Part shown: positions 17,583 to 25,694 of the stretch, piece by piece
How positions within the stretch are numbered: the first letter of the stretch is position 1
How the letters are laid out: every line of letters starts with the position of its first letter
Assembly (NCBI GenBank): GCA_021808785.1
Contig: JAKBAX010000015.1
Span: 1-32,036 of the forward strand
Source of the DNA: Actinomycetes bacterium
GTDB lineage: Bacteria > Actinomycetota > Acidimicrobiia > Acidimicrobiales > Palsa-688
Length of the DNA: 32,036 nucleotides
Direction of reading: 5' to 3'
Made by a program: the position numbers and the translations under genes
Notes under the pieces: model-generated
The model's input: only the letters and a program-made list of their open reading frames with translations
The model's database searches: none
What the model was told of the DNA's origin: nothing

Positions 17583-19796
17583 TCAGCCTCCTTCGCGGCC
17601 GAGGAACACCGCACGGGCCAGGTCGTCCCGGTCCACCAGCTGCTTGATCGGCCCGTCGAAGAGCACCCGCCCCTTCTCCATGAAAACGGCCCGATCGCTG
17701 ATCGACGCCGCGACGTTGAGTGACTGCTCGACCACGATGATGGTCATACCGTCGGCCTTCAGCCGCTCGACCACCCTGATCAGCTCCTGGACGACAATGG
17801 GGGCCAGCCCGAGCGACAGCTCGTCGATGATCAGGACCTCGGGGTCGTGCAGGAGGACCCGTCCGAGGGCCAGCATCTGCTGCTCCCCGCCCGACATGGA
17901 CCCGGCCAGGGCGTCCCGGCGGGCCGAGAGCGTCGGGAACAGCTCGAAGACCCGGTCCATCCGCCGGCGCCGGTCCGGGGCATCGGAGCGGTAGATGAAC
18001 GATCCCATCTCCAGGTTCTCCGTGACCGTCATCTCGGGAAACACCCCCTTGCCTCCGGGGAGGAGCTGGATGCCCAGGCGCACGCGCTGCTCGGGCGACA
18101 CGAACGTGATGTTCTGCCCGTTCAAGCGGATCACGCCACGAGACGGAGTGCCGAGCCCGGCCACTGCTCGCAGGACGGTCGACTTGCCCGCTCCGTTGGT
18201 GCCGAGGAGGGCCAGCACCTCGCCGCGATGCACTTCACAGCTGACGTCGAAGAGGACCTGGACCTGCCCGTAGGAGTAGTCGACATGACTCACCTGGATC
18301 ACGGGCACGCTCTGCGGGTCCGCCTTCTGACGCTCGTACTCGACAAGCTCCTCCCTCAGTTCCCCCACGACCAGCGAGAGGTCGTTGCGGATGAAGCGGG
18401 AACTGCGGACGATCAGCCCCCCGCCGATGATCGTCGAGGGGATGATGATGGTGAGGATCGCCACCCGTACGTTGAACATGCTCGTCAACAGTGCGGACAA
18501 AAGGGCGCCCCCGGTCGCGCCGATGAAGAACGTGTACACCGAGCCGACCGCACTGCCTATCCCTCTCAGCCGGTACGGCACGACCGACTGCAGCACCGCC
18601 CCCATCACGTAGTAGGAGGGGATCATCAACATGGTCTGGGGGATGGCCAGCGCCGTGAACAGGTAGATGTTCGGCATGAAGTACTGGACCGGCGTCAGTA
18701 CCGCGGCCGGCATCAGGGTCATCCCGATGAGGCGGAGGGCCCGGGCCGGGTCCTCGCGGTAGAGGCGGTCGTAGTACCGGCCGATGAATGGCAGCACCAC
18801 CAGCGCGCCCAGTCCCCCGATGGTGCCGACCAGCCCCCGCTTGAAGGTGTCGAGGTGGAAGTGGTCCTGGAGGAACAGGTTGCCCAGGATCGGCACGGTG
18901 AAGAGCCCGAAACCCAGTGCGGAGAAGGCCATGATGGTCGTCTTCAGCGTCTTGATCTGCAGGATCCGGGCGAACCCGGCCTCGATCGAGGAGGGCACGG
19001 GCTTGTCGTGGTGCACCACCTCACCCAGTACGTGCATCATTTCGTTCTGGCCCCGGGGCGGCTCCGGCAGCCGGAAGGCCAGGATTCCGACCACTGCCAC
19101 CGGCAGGCCCAGCATCACGAAAGCCCATCTCCATCCCGACCCTCCGCCGATGCTGGCGACGGCACCGACCAGAAGAGGGCTGAGCGCGCCGAGCACGCTG
19201 GCAACGAAGCCGTTGGTCGCGGCGATGCGGCCCCGGACCCCGATCGGGTAGGCGTCGGCCATGAGGGCGCTGCTCACTGGACCGGTGCTCGACTGCGCCA
19301 CACCCGCGCCCAGGCGGGCCCAGAAGAACATGAACACATTGACCGCGAGCCCCGAGAAGACCGACATGACCGAGAAGATGAGCGCCGAGATGCCGAGTAT
19401 CCGGCCCCGCGGGTAACGATCGGCCAGCCAGCCCATCGGCAGCGCCCCCACCACGAGGAACGCGCCGGATGCCGACGTGACGAACACGATCAATCCGTTG
19501 CTGACGTGGAAGCTCTGGCGCAGGTTGGGAGAGAGGATCGACAGGGCCGGCAGCTGGAACAGGTCGAGCGAGAAGAGCAGCAGGCACACGACGAAGGTGC
19601 CCTTACCGTGCTGGGCCAGCCCTTGGGCGAGCGTGATGTCTTCGGCCCCGACTCCTGGTAGGAGATCGTCGGCGAAGAGCACCTCCTTGGCGTCGGCCGC
19701 CTGGCGGGACTCGCGCTCGGCCTCGGCGTCGAGCACGGTCCGGACCAGGTCCGCCGCAGCCGGATCCGGGCCCCCCCGGTCACCGGTAGTGAACAC
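17583..19796 (-). CDS. MFS permease fused to LivF-type ABC ATPase
   Basis: This is a 737-residue hybrid. After an acidic, helical cytosolic leader (about 1-60) comes a major-facilitator permease of about 12 helices (about 64-465), with motif A GWLADRYPRGRILG (122-135) and the equivalent half-repeat loop FIGRYYDRLYREDPAR. A charged linker (about 466-498) joins it to a complete LivF-type ATPase (about 499-737): Walker A GTNGAGKST (about 532-540), signature MSGGEQQ (about 634), Walker B VLIIDELSLGL (Leu replaces the usual Pro) and the Gln switch VEQSLN typical of LivF. The reading frame is unbroken, so this is a true fusion. It supplies the second ATPase for the LivHMG fusion encoded 1 nt downstream. 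The MFS half may add proton-driven transport or a membrane anchor. The GTG start lies 5 bp after the substrate-binding-protein stop. Confidence 0.94.
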   Translation of the reverse strand: MFTTGDRGGPDPAAADLVRTVLDAEAERESRQAADAKEVLFADDLLPGVGAEDITLAQGLAQHGKGTFVVCLLLFSLDLFQLPALSILSPNLRQSFHVSNGLIVFVTSASGAFLVVGALPMGWLADRYPRGRILGISALIFSVMSVFSGLAVNVFMFFWARLGAGVAQSSTGPVSSALMADAYPIGVRGRIAATNGFVASVLGALSPLLVGAVASIGGGSGWRWAFVMLGLPVAVVGILAFRLPEPPRGQNEMMHVLGEVVHHDKPVPSSIEAGFARILQIKTLKTTIMAFSALGFGLFTVPILGNLFLQDHFHLDTFKRGLVGTIGGLGALVVLPFIGRYYDRLYREDPARALRLIGMTLMPAAVLTPVQYFMPNIYLFTALAIPQTMLMIPSYYVMGAVLQSVVPYRLRGIGSAVGSVYTFFIGATGGALLSALLTSMFNVRVAILTIIIPSTIIGGGLIVRSSRFIRNDLSLVVGELREELVEYERQKADPQSVPVIQVSHVDYSYGQVQVLFDVSCEVHRGEVLALLGTNGAGKSTVLRAVAGLGTPSRGVIRLNGQNITFVSPEQRVRLGIQLLPGGKGVFPEMTVTENLEMGSFIYRSDAPDRRRRMDRVFELFPTLSARRDALAGSMSGGEQQMLALGRVLLHDPEVLIIDELSLGLAPIVVQELIRVVERLKADGMTIIVVEQSLNVAASISDRAVFMEKGRVLFDGPIKQLVDRDDLARAVFLGREGG

Positions 19797-19801
19797 TCGG
19801 T

Positions 19802-21136
19802 TCAGCTCGCCACATGGGAGTCGAAGGCCTCCTTGGCGCTGTTCCAGTCGTAGATGACGATCGGTGCATTGCCGTCGTGGTACTGAGCGCTGAAGGTCAT
19901 GGGCCCGGCCGCACCGGATCCCGGGATGACGACGTTCTTCAACGACTCTCCCCCCGCGTTGAACGTCTGGTTGTCGAGGTTGTGGCCTGCAGCTCTGAGG
20001 ATGTCCTCGAGCAGCGTGATGTTGGTGCAGGCCTGCTCGGCCGACACCCAGGTAGCCGGCTGCTTGGTCTGGTTGGCCGCGGTGGGGACGATGACCGGCT
20101 CACTCGGATGGGCGGCGCTGATCAAGGCCGCGCAGCGCGCCATCCCCGCTCCCTGCCAGGCCGCCACGTTGTCCTCGCTGCCGAGCGCGGTGACCGCACC
20201 GTTCAGTACGGCCGGCTCGTATCCGCCCTTGCCGGTGATCCAGGCGTACAGAGAATCCCACTCGGTGGCCACCAGCTTCGGGAGGTAGGTGCTGTGGTTG
20301 GCCTGGAGGGATGCCGGCCAACCCTGCGAGGCCGATTCCCCGACCGCCACCACGGCCGTCGCTCCGGCGGACTGGAATTTGAGGCCGATCGTGGCGTATT
20401 CGCGGTAGGCGGCGCTCACGTCGGTCGGGCTCACGTCGTTGATGGCCGTCTGCACCACGTCCACCCCGAGCTTCTTCAGCTCCGGCAGGACCAGGCCCAT
20501 CTGGGACTGGTCGGCGGCGGCCGCCACCACCGCGACCTTCTGGCCCTTGAAGACGCCCTCCTTTTCGAACACGTCCATCTCCTTCGGGAAGAGGTGGCCG
20601 GGGGTGAGGGTGGTGGTAAACCAGGTGCCTTTCTCGGCCGCCTGCTGGGCCGGGCTCAGAGACGCCCCGGTGGCCGGGCCGCCGATGATGTTGACTCCGT
20701 GGGTGTCGAGGTAGCAGAGCGGATCAGTGCCGTTGAAGAAGCCCAGCACGACAAAGACGTGGTCGTCCTCGGTGAGCTGGGTGCAGGCCTGGGCCGCCGG
20801 AGCGGTGCCGATCGGGTTGACCGGCGCGAAATAGAGCTGGATCTTGCGCCCGTCGATCCCACCCTTGGCGTTGATGTCGTCGACCAGGGCCTGGTAAGAG
20901 GTGCGGAAATCACCCTGGTCGATGTTGACTACGTTCCGGATGGCGGAGAAGTCCACGTAGGTGACCCCGACCCGGATGCTCGACGAGGTGACACCCTGCG
21001 CCGGTGATGGCGCGCTCGGCACCGATGATCCCGTGGTCGAACCGCTCGTGGCCTTCGGTGTCGTCTTCGTGGAGCACCCGGCGAGCAGCCCGATGCCGGC
21101 GACGAGGACCATACCGACGGTCGATATCTTTCGCAC
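19802..21136 (-). CDS. HAAT-family substrate-binding lipoprotein (LivK-like)
   Basis: This 444-residue periplasmic-binding-protein type I (Peripla_BP_6) lipoprotein would capture the solute outside the membrane for the two fused transporter proteins encoded downstream. The N terminus RKISTVGMVLVAGIGLLAGC is a lipoprotein signal with lipobox LLAGC (Cys21). It is followed by a Ser/Thr/Pro-rich tether and then IRVGVTYVDFSAIRNVVNIDQGD, the first strand of the fold. VDDINAKGGIDGRKI is a hallmark of this family. The GTG start with a basic n-region is preceded by GGGGGGAAGG. It lies 31 bp after the dioxygenase and 5 bp before the MFS-LivF gene. HAAT receptors bind amino acids but also amides, aromatic acids and other organic compounds; the ligand here is unknown, and a glycoside or aglycone is inferred from context only. 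Confidence 0.94.
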   Translation of the reverse strand: MRKISTVGMVLVAGIGLLAGCSTKTTPKATSGSTTGSSVPSAPSPAQGVTSSSIRVGVTYVDFSAIRNVVNIDQGDFRTSYQALVDDINAKGGIDGRKIQLYFAPVNPIGTAPAAQACTQLTEDDHVFVVLGFFNGTDPLCYLDTHGVNIIGGPATGASLSPAQQAAEKGTWFTTTLTPGHLFPKEMDVFEKEGVFKGQKVAVVAAAADQSQMGLVLPELKKLGVDVVQTAINDVSPTDVSAAYREYATIGLKFQSAGATAVVAVGESASQGWPASLQANHSTYLPKLVATEWDSLYAWITGKGGYEPAVLNGAVTALGSEDNVAAWQGAGMARCAALISAAHPSEPVIVPTAANQTKQPATWVSAEQACTNITLLEDILRAAGHNLDNQTFNAGGESLKNVVIPGSGAAGPMTFSAQYHDGNAPIVIYDWNSAKEAFDSHVAS

Positions 21137-21167
21137 TGCCTTCCCCCCTTGTTTTCGAAGAACCCGG

Positions 21168-22424
21168 CTACAGGTCGAAGTTCGCCAGACGGGCGCTCGA
21201 AGCCCGGTCGGTGCCGTGGCGGTCCAGGACGTGGTCGTTGAGCACCGCCCGCTGGCGGCGGATCTCGGCTTCGTCGACGACGACCGGCCGGTCGCCGTCC
21301 CTCGGGGCCAGGCCGAAGCCGGTGTAGACGACGCGACGTTCGGCGGAGACCGGCGGGCGGCTCATGTGCAACGTGCACGAGCAGTGCACGGTCAGATCGC
21401 CGGTCGTGGTCGGCAGCGGCAGCCGGGGCAGATCGAGTCCCTCGATACCGAGCGCCGCCACGTTGGCCCGGTGCGAGCCTGCCACCACCCCGAGCTCGCC
21501 GTTCTCCCGGCGGGCTCCGGTCACCGATATCCCGACCGTGAGCCCGCAGCACCCCCGGCTGTGGCCCCCCATGGCGCAGTCCTTGTGCCAGCTGACGTCG
21601 GAAATGCCTTCAGTGACGCCGACCTTCTTGAGCAGGCCTTCGGCGGAATCGCCGTGATCGGGCGGACGCTGCACGTAGACGTCGTCGGTGAATGTACCGA
21701 TCCGGCGGAAGCGGTCGCGGCCGAGCAGCTCCCGCAGGGACGCGGACTTCTGGTTGAAACCGAGGATGCGGGAGGCGTACCACTCCCCCGCCTCGGTACA
21801 GGCCCACCACGAGGCACCGTCGTCGCGTCGGGCCGCGGCGATGGCCCGGTCCAGATCGGCGGAAACGGCGGCCATCTCCTCTTCGGTGAAGACGCCGGCG
21901 ATGTGGAGGAAGCCGGCCTCGGCCAGGAAATGGCCGATCTCCTCGTCGGAGTCGTCGAGGGTGAAGGAGCGCCGCAGATCCAGAGGTGAGCCGTCTTTGG
22001 CCCGGAGCTCGATGCTGCCCGGCTCGTATACCGGCCGGCCGTCCAGGAAGGTCCGCAGCACCGGTTCCCACCCGATGAAGTCGTCTACCGAACCCTCGAC
22101 TATGCGGGCTCGGCCGGTCATCTGGAGCCCGAAGGTGGACGCCGTGTCCTGGAGCAGCTCTGCCAGGCCGACCCGGTCCATGCTGGCGACGAGCGGGGCG
22201 TTCCCGCCGGAGGAGACCCCGAGCGCCGATCCGTTCCTCGCGAAAGTGATCCTTTCCCCCTCTACCTCCAGGGTGAGGGGGGGCAGTCCATAGCGCGACA
22301 TCCCGGCGGCGGCGTCGGATCCGTGGAGGTCGATCAGTCGGGGGCCGTCTTCGGCCACGAAGGCCGCGGGGTCCACCGGGGCCGGGGCGTCACGCAGCCG
22401 GGTCCGGAAATCCACACTGACCAT
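21168..22424 (-). CDS. PhyH-family Fe(II)/2-oxoglutarate dioxygenase with extra N-terminal domain
   Basis: This 418-residue protein has a C-terminal phytanoyl-CoA-dioxygenase-like double-stranded beta-helix (about 155-395). The iron facial triad is WHKDC (H280, D282) with distal H353 (CTLHMSRPP), and Arg364 (ERRVVYTGF) is a candidate 2-oxoglutarate clamp. The family hydroxylates fatty acyl-CoAs, terpenoids, alkaloids and other natural products. The first about 150 residues are not part of the usual PhyH fold. Residues about 50-130 (GERITFARNGSALGV ... GLQMTGRARIVEG ... LRTFLDGRPVYEPG) have a strand/helix order that reminds me of SCP2 sterol-carrier domains; this is inference and not certain. 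GGAGG lies 6 nt before the ATG. The gene sits 34 bp after TetR and 31 bp before the binding lipoprotein, which ties an oxidation step to this import operon. Confidence 0.88.
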   Translation of the reverse strand: MVSVDFRTRLRDAPAPVDPAAFVAEDGPRLIDLHGSDAAAGMSRYGLPPLTLEVEGERITFARNGSALGVSSGGNAPLVASMDRVGLAELLQDTASTFGLQMTGRARIVEGSVDDFIGWEPVLRTFLDGRPVYEPGSIELRAKDGSPLDLRRSFTLDDSDEEIGHFLAEAGFLHIAGVFTEEEMAAVSADLDRAIAAARRDDGASWWACTEAGEWYASRILGFNQKSASLRELLGRDRFRRIGTFTDDVYVQRPPDHGDSAEGLLKKVGVTEGISDVSWHKDCAMGGHSRGCCGLTVGISVTGARRENGELGVVAGSHRANVAALGIEGLDLPRLPLPTTTGDLTVHCSCTLHMSRPPVSAERRVVYTGFGLAPRDGDRPVVVDEAEIRRQRAVLNDHVLDRHGTDRASSARLANFDL

Positions 22425-22458
22425 CAGGTACCTCCTTCGGGGCGGCTCGGCCGCCTGC

Positions 22459-23052
22459 TCATGCCAATGCCTCTGTGGCCGCGGCCAGGGCGCGCCGTAG
22501 GCGGGACCGCTGGGGCAGCGGTAGTCCCACCGCCTCTTTCAGCCCGATACCGCCCTGCAAGTAAGTGATGACCCACGCCGCGGTGTCCGGGTCGGTCGAC
22601 TCCGACGCCGCCTCGGTGATGCGCTTGTGCCGATCGAGATAGAACTCGGCCAGCCCGGCCGCCACGTCGGGGTCGTGCCGGGCCGCCGCGGCCGCGTCGA
22701 CCTCGAGGAGGCGGATGTCCCGGCTCCGGGCTTCGAACATCAGCTCCACACCCTCTTCCGGGACCGCGCTGGCCCGTTCGAAGTCGATCGTCTGATCCCG
22801 CTCCGCGATGAGCCACCGGATCACCTCGACCAGCAGCTGACCCTTGGAGCGGAAGTGACCGTACAGAGCGCCTTTGGTCAGGTCGGCCGCCGCCGCGATG
22901 TCGCGCATCGAGACGGCGTGGAACCCCCGCTCGACGAACAGCTCGGCGGCCGAGCCCATCAATCGGACGCGGGTCCTCGCCGCCTTTGGGGTCCGCGGCG
23001 GAGCTGGAACGAAGGCCTGGTGGGCCATTCGTCGGATTTGCACGTCAGCCAC
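22459..23052 (-). CDS. TetR-family transcriptional regulator of the transporter operon
   Basis: This is a TetR regulator with a full N-terminal DNA-binding domain: AARTRVRLMGSAAELFVERGFHAVSMRDIAAAADLTKGALYGHFRSKGQLL. An all-helical ligand domain follows. The track start at 23073 is a TTG. GTG 23052 follows GGGGGGGA by about 5 nt and is preferred; ATG 23028 is also plausible and would still keep the whole HTH. It is the first gene of the leftward TetR-PhyH-lipoprotein-MFS/LivF-LivHMG-GH3 run and diverges from the GH78 rhamnosidase. It probably represses both directions through the inverted repeat at 23110-23130 and is released by a substrate-derived ligand (inference from the usual TetR logic). 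Confidence 0.92.
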   Translation of the reverse strand: MADVQIRRMAHQAFVPAPPRTPKAARTRVRLMGSAAELFVERGFHAVSMRDIAAAADLTKGALYGHFRSKGQLLVEVIRWLIAERDQTIDFERASAVPEEGVELMFEARSRDIRLLEVDAAAAARHDPDVAAGLAEFYLDRHKRITEAASESTDPDTAAWVITYLQGGIGLKEAVGLPLPQRSRLRRALAAATEALA

Positions 23053-23109
23053 CTGGTCCCCCCCATCCGCCAAGGCCGCGGATCAAACGCCGATAATCGA
23101 CTCAGGGTA

Positions 23110-23130
23110 TATTATTCCGCGGGAACATTA
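23110..23130. promoter_or_regulatory. Inverted repeat in TetR/rhamnosidase divergent promoter
   Basis: TATTATTCC-GCG-GGAACATTA has 9-bp arms with 7 of 9 complementary positions around a 3-bp centre. It lies in the AT-rich part of the 131-bp gap between the divergent TetR and GH78 genes. TATATTATT-like -10 sequences overlap it. It is a reasonable TetR operator for control of both transcripts. Confidence 0.45.
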
Positions 23131-23183
23131 CTTGTCGACCCCCAACTCACTCGGGGTTCGTCGGCGGCCGGGGAGGGTACGGG

Positions 23184-25694
23184 ATGCAGACAGGCACTCG
23201 GGCGACTGCGGTCCGATCGACGTGGCCCGGTTCGCTGATCACGGCTTCGATCAGCCACCGCGACGAGGGGCGGCCGGCGCCGTACTTCCGCAAGGAGCTC
23301 CTGATCGGACCCGGGGTACGGCAGGCCACCCTGCAGTACACGGCCCTGGGGCTCATCGAAGCTTTCCTCAACGGCAGCCGGGTCGGCGACGAGGTGCTGT
23401 TCCCGGGGTGGACCTCGTACGACCACCGCCTGATGGTGAGCTCCCACGACGTGACCGATCTGCTGCGCGACGGCGCCAACACGCTGGGCGCCATCGTCGG
23501 CGATGGCTGGGCCGTGGGGCGGCTCGGTTGGGACGGCCGTCGGGCCTACTGGAGTGACCGGCCGGCGGCCTACATGCAGCTGGTCCTCGAATACCCCGAT
23601 CGTACCGAGGTGGTGGTCACCGACGAGTGCTGGCGCGTCGCCACCGGAGGCATACGGGCCGACTCGATCTACGACGGCGAGACCTACGACGCCCGCCTGC
23701 ATCCTCGCGGCTGGGACCAGCCCGGCTTCGACGATTCGGCCTGGGAGCCGGCCCGGGCCCTGGACTGGGACCTGTCGCGGCTCGAGCTCCCCGAAGCTCC
23801 GGCCATCCGGCGGGTGGAGGAGGTCCCGGTGCGGGAGCTGATCAGGACCCGCCACGGCCGGACCGTCGCCGATTTCGGGCAGGTCCTCACCGGATGGGTC
23901 CGCATCTCGGTGGCCGGCCCGGCCGGAAGCGCCATCACTCTGCGCCACTGCGAGCTGATGGTCGACGGAGAGCCCGAGTTCGAGTCGAACCGGACGGCCG
24001 AGGCCACCGACCGGTACATCCTCAGAGGCGGCGGGCGCGAGACATGGGAGCCTCGATTCACCTTCCACGGGTTTCGCTACGTCGAGATCGACGGATGGCC
24101 CGGAGATCTCGATCCAGGCGACCTGGTAGCAGTGGTCGTGCACTCCGACCTGACCCGGACCGGTTGGTTCGAGACGTCCGATGAGCAGATCAACCAGTTG
24201 CACCGCAACGTGGTGTGGTCGTTTCGGGGCAACGCCGTCGGTGTGCCGAGCGACTGTCCTCAGCGCGACGAGCGTCTGGGCTGGACCGGCGACATAAACG
24301 CCTTCGCCGCCACCGCCGGGTTCCTCTTCGACGTGCGCACCTTCCTCGGGTCCTGGCTGGTGGACCTGGCGGCCGAGCAGGAAGCGTTGGGCGGGGTACC
24401 CATGGTCGTACCGGACGTCCTGAGCCAGGGCGGCGCGCCCAACACGCCCACCGCGCTCTGGGGTGACGTGGCCGTCAGCCTCCCCTGGACCTTGTACATG
24501 GAGTACGGCGACCCCGAGGTCCTGCGCCGGCAGTACCGGTCGATGAAGGCTTTCGTCGAGTCCGTCCTCCCCCTCCTGGACCGCAGCACCGGCTTGTGGA
24601 CGGGATTCCAGCTCGGGGACTGGCTCGATCCCACCGCGCCCGGCGGCGATCCGGCCAAAGCCAAAGCCGAGGCCACCCTGGTCGCCAACGCCTACCTCTG
24701 CCGGTCCCTGGACCAACTCGCAGCGAGCGCCGACATTCTCCGCCGCCCAGAGGACGAGGCCTGGGCCAGGAGCATCAGGGCTCGTGTGGTGGAGGCGTTC
24801 CGCCACGAGTGGGTCGCTCCATCGGGGCGGCTGGCCAACGAATCGCAGACGTCGTACGCACTGGCCATCTGCTTCGGACTGCTCGACGACGGGCAGGTGG
24901 CCCGCGCCGGCCAGCGGCTGGCCGACCTGGTGACCAAGGCCGGTCTGCACATCGGAACCGGCTTCGCCGGCACGCCGTGGCTGCTCCCGGCCCTATCCTC
25001 GAGTGGCCAGCTCGAGACCGCGTACCGGCTCCTGCTGCAGGTCACGCCTCCTTCGTTCCTCTACCCCGTGACCATGGGGGCCACCACTGTCTGGGAACGC
25101 TGGGACGCCGTCCTACCCGACGGACGGCTCAACTCCACCGGCATGACTTCTCTCAACCACTACGCGTTGGGGGCCGTGGCCGACTGGCTCCACAAGGTGG
25201 TCGGCGGCATAGAAGCAGCCGAGCCCGGCTACCGGCGGGTGCGCATCGCGCCGCGTCCCGGCGGCGGCCTGACCTCCGCCCGCGTCGCGCACGACAGCCG
25301 CCATGGCCGCATCTCAGTGGAGTGGACCACTCACGAGGGGCAGCGCACCGTCGGGGTGGCGCTGCCCGATGGCATCTGCGGCGAGGTGACCCTGCCCGGG
25401 CACCCGGAGGGGCGGACCGAGCAGGTGGAGGGCGGCGATCACCAATGGACCTACGGGATCCGGTCCGAAGTGTGGGCCTACAACCTCGATACCCCGCTCG
25501 AGGTCCTCCAGGCCGACACCGCGGCATGGGAGCGGGTGGTCGCCGCCTTCAGTCGGGCCGATTCGCGGGCGGTGGACCACATGGGCTACCTGATCCGGCG
25601 ATATCCCACGCTGCGGGCCATCCTCGACGAGCTGATGAGCGGGGACCGCTCGGCGGATCTCCAGATGGAGCTGGTCAAGGCCCTGGAGGGCTGA
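23184..25694 (+). CDS. GH78 alpha-L-rhamnosidase
   Basis: This 836-residue inverting glycoside hydrolase of family 78 releases terminal alpha-L-rhamnose. It has the N-terminal beta domains (YFRKELLI, LFPGWTSYDHRLM), the linker domain with ADFGQVLTGWV and the (alpha/alpha)6 barrel from about 325. The barrel carries the catalytic signature DCPQRDERLGWTGD (predicted general acid E363) and the base motif GATTVWERWD (E638), followed by a C-terminal beta domain. The last about 75 residues (from YGIRSEVWAYN to the end) form a helical extension beyond the usual GH78 end. No signal peptide is visible, so it is probably cytoplasmic. GGGAGGG lies about 6 nt before the ATG. It is divergent from the TetR-transporter operon, and its end overlaps the convergent GH1 gene by 20 bp. 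Confidence 0.96.
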   Translation: MQTGTRATAVRSTWPGSLITASISHRDEGRPAPYFRKELLIGPGVRQATLQYTALGLIEAFLNGSRVGDEVLFPGWTSYDHRLMVSSHDVTDLLRDGANTLGAIVGDGWAVGRLGWDGRRAYWSDRPAAYMQLVLEYPDRTEVVVTDECWRVATGGIRADSIYDGETYDARLHPRGWDQPGFDDSAWEPARALDWDLSRLELPEAPAIRRVEEVPVRELIRTRHGRTVADFGQVLTGWVRISVAGPAGSAITLRHCELMVDGEPEFESNRTAEATDRYILRGGGRETWEPRFTFHGFRYVEIDGWPGDLDPGDLVAVVVHSDLTRTGWFETSDEQINQLHRNVVWSFRGNAVGVPSDCPQRDERLGWTGDINAFAATAGFLFDVRTFLGSWLVDLAAEQEALGGVPMVVPDVLSQGGAPNTPTALWGDVAVSLPWTLYMEYGDPEVLRRQYRSMKAFVESVLPLLDRSTGLWTGFQLGDWLDPTAPGGDPAKAKAEATLVANAYLCRSLDQLAASADILRRPEDEAWARSIRARVVEAFRHEWVAPSGRLANESQTSYALAICFGLLDDGQVARAGQRLADLVTKAGLHIGTGFAGTPWLLPALSSSGQLETAYRLLLQVTPPSFLYPVTMGATTVWERWDAVLPDGRLNSTGMTSLNHYALGAVADWLHKVVGGIEAAEPGYRRVRIAPRPGGGLTSARVAHDSRHGRISVEWTTHEGQRTVGVALPDGICGEVTLPGHPEGRTEQVEGGDHQWTYGIRSEVWAYNLDTPLEVLQADTAAWERVVAAFSRADSRAVDHMGYLIRRYPTLRAILDELMSGDRSADLQMELVKALEG

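Noticed and set aside
17583-19796. MFS-LivF as two separate genes or a frameshift artefact
   Set aside because: The frame is continuous through a normal-looking charged linker, and no internal start with a ribosome-binding site was seen near the ATPase domain.
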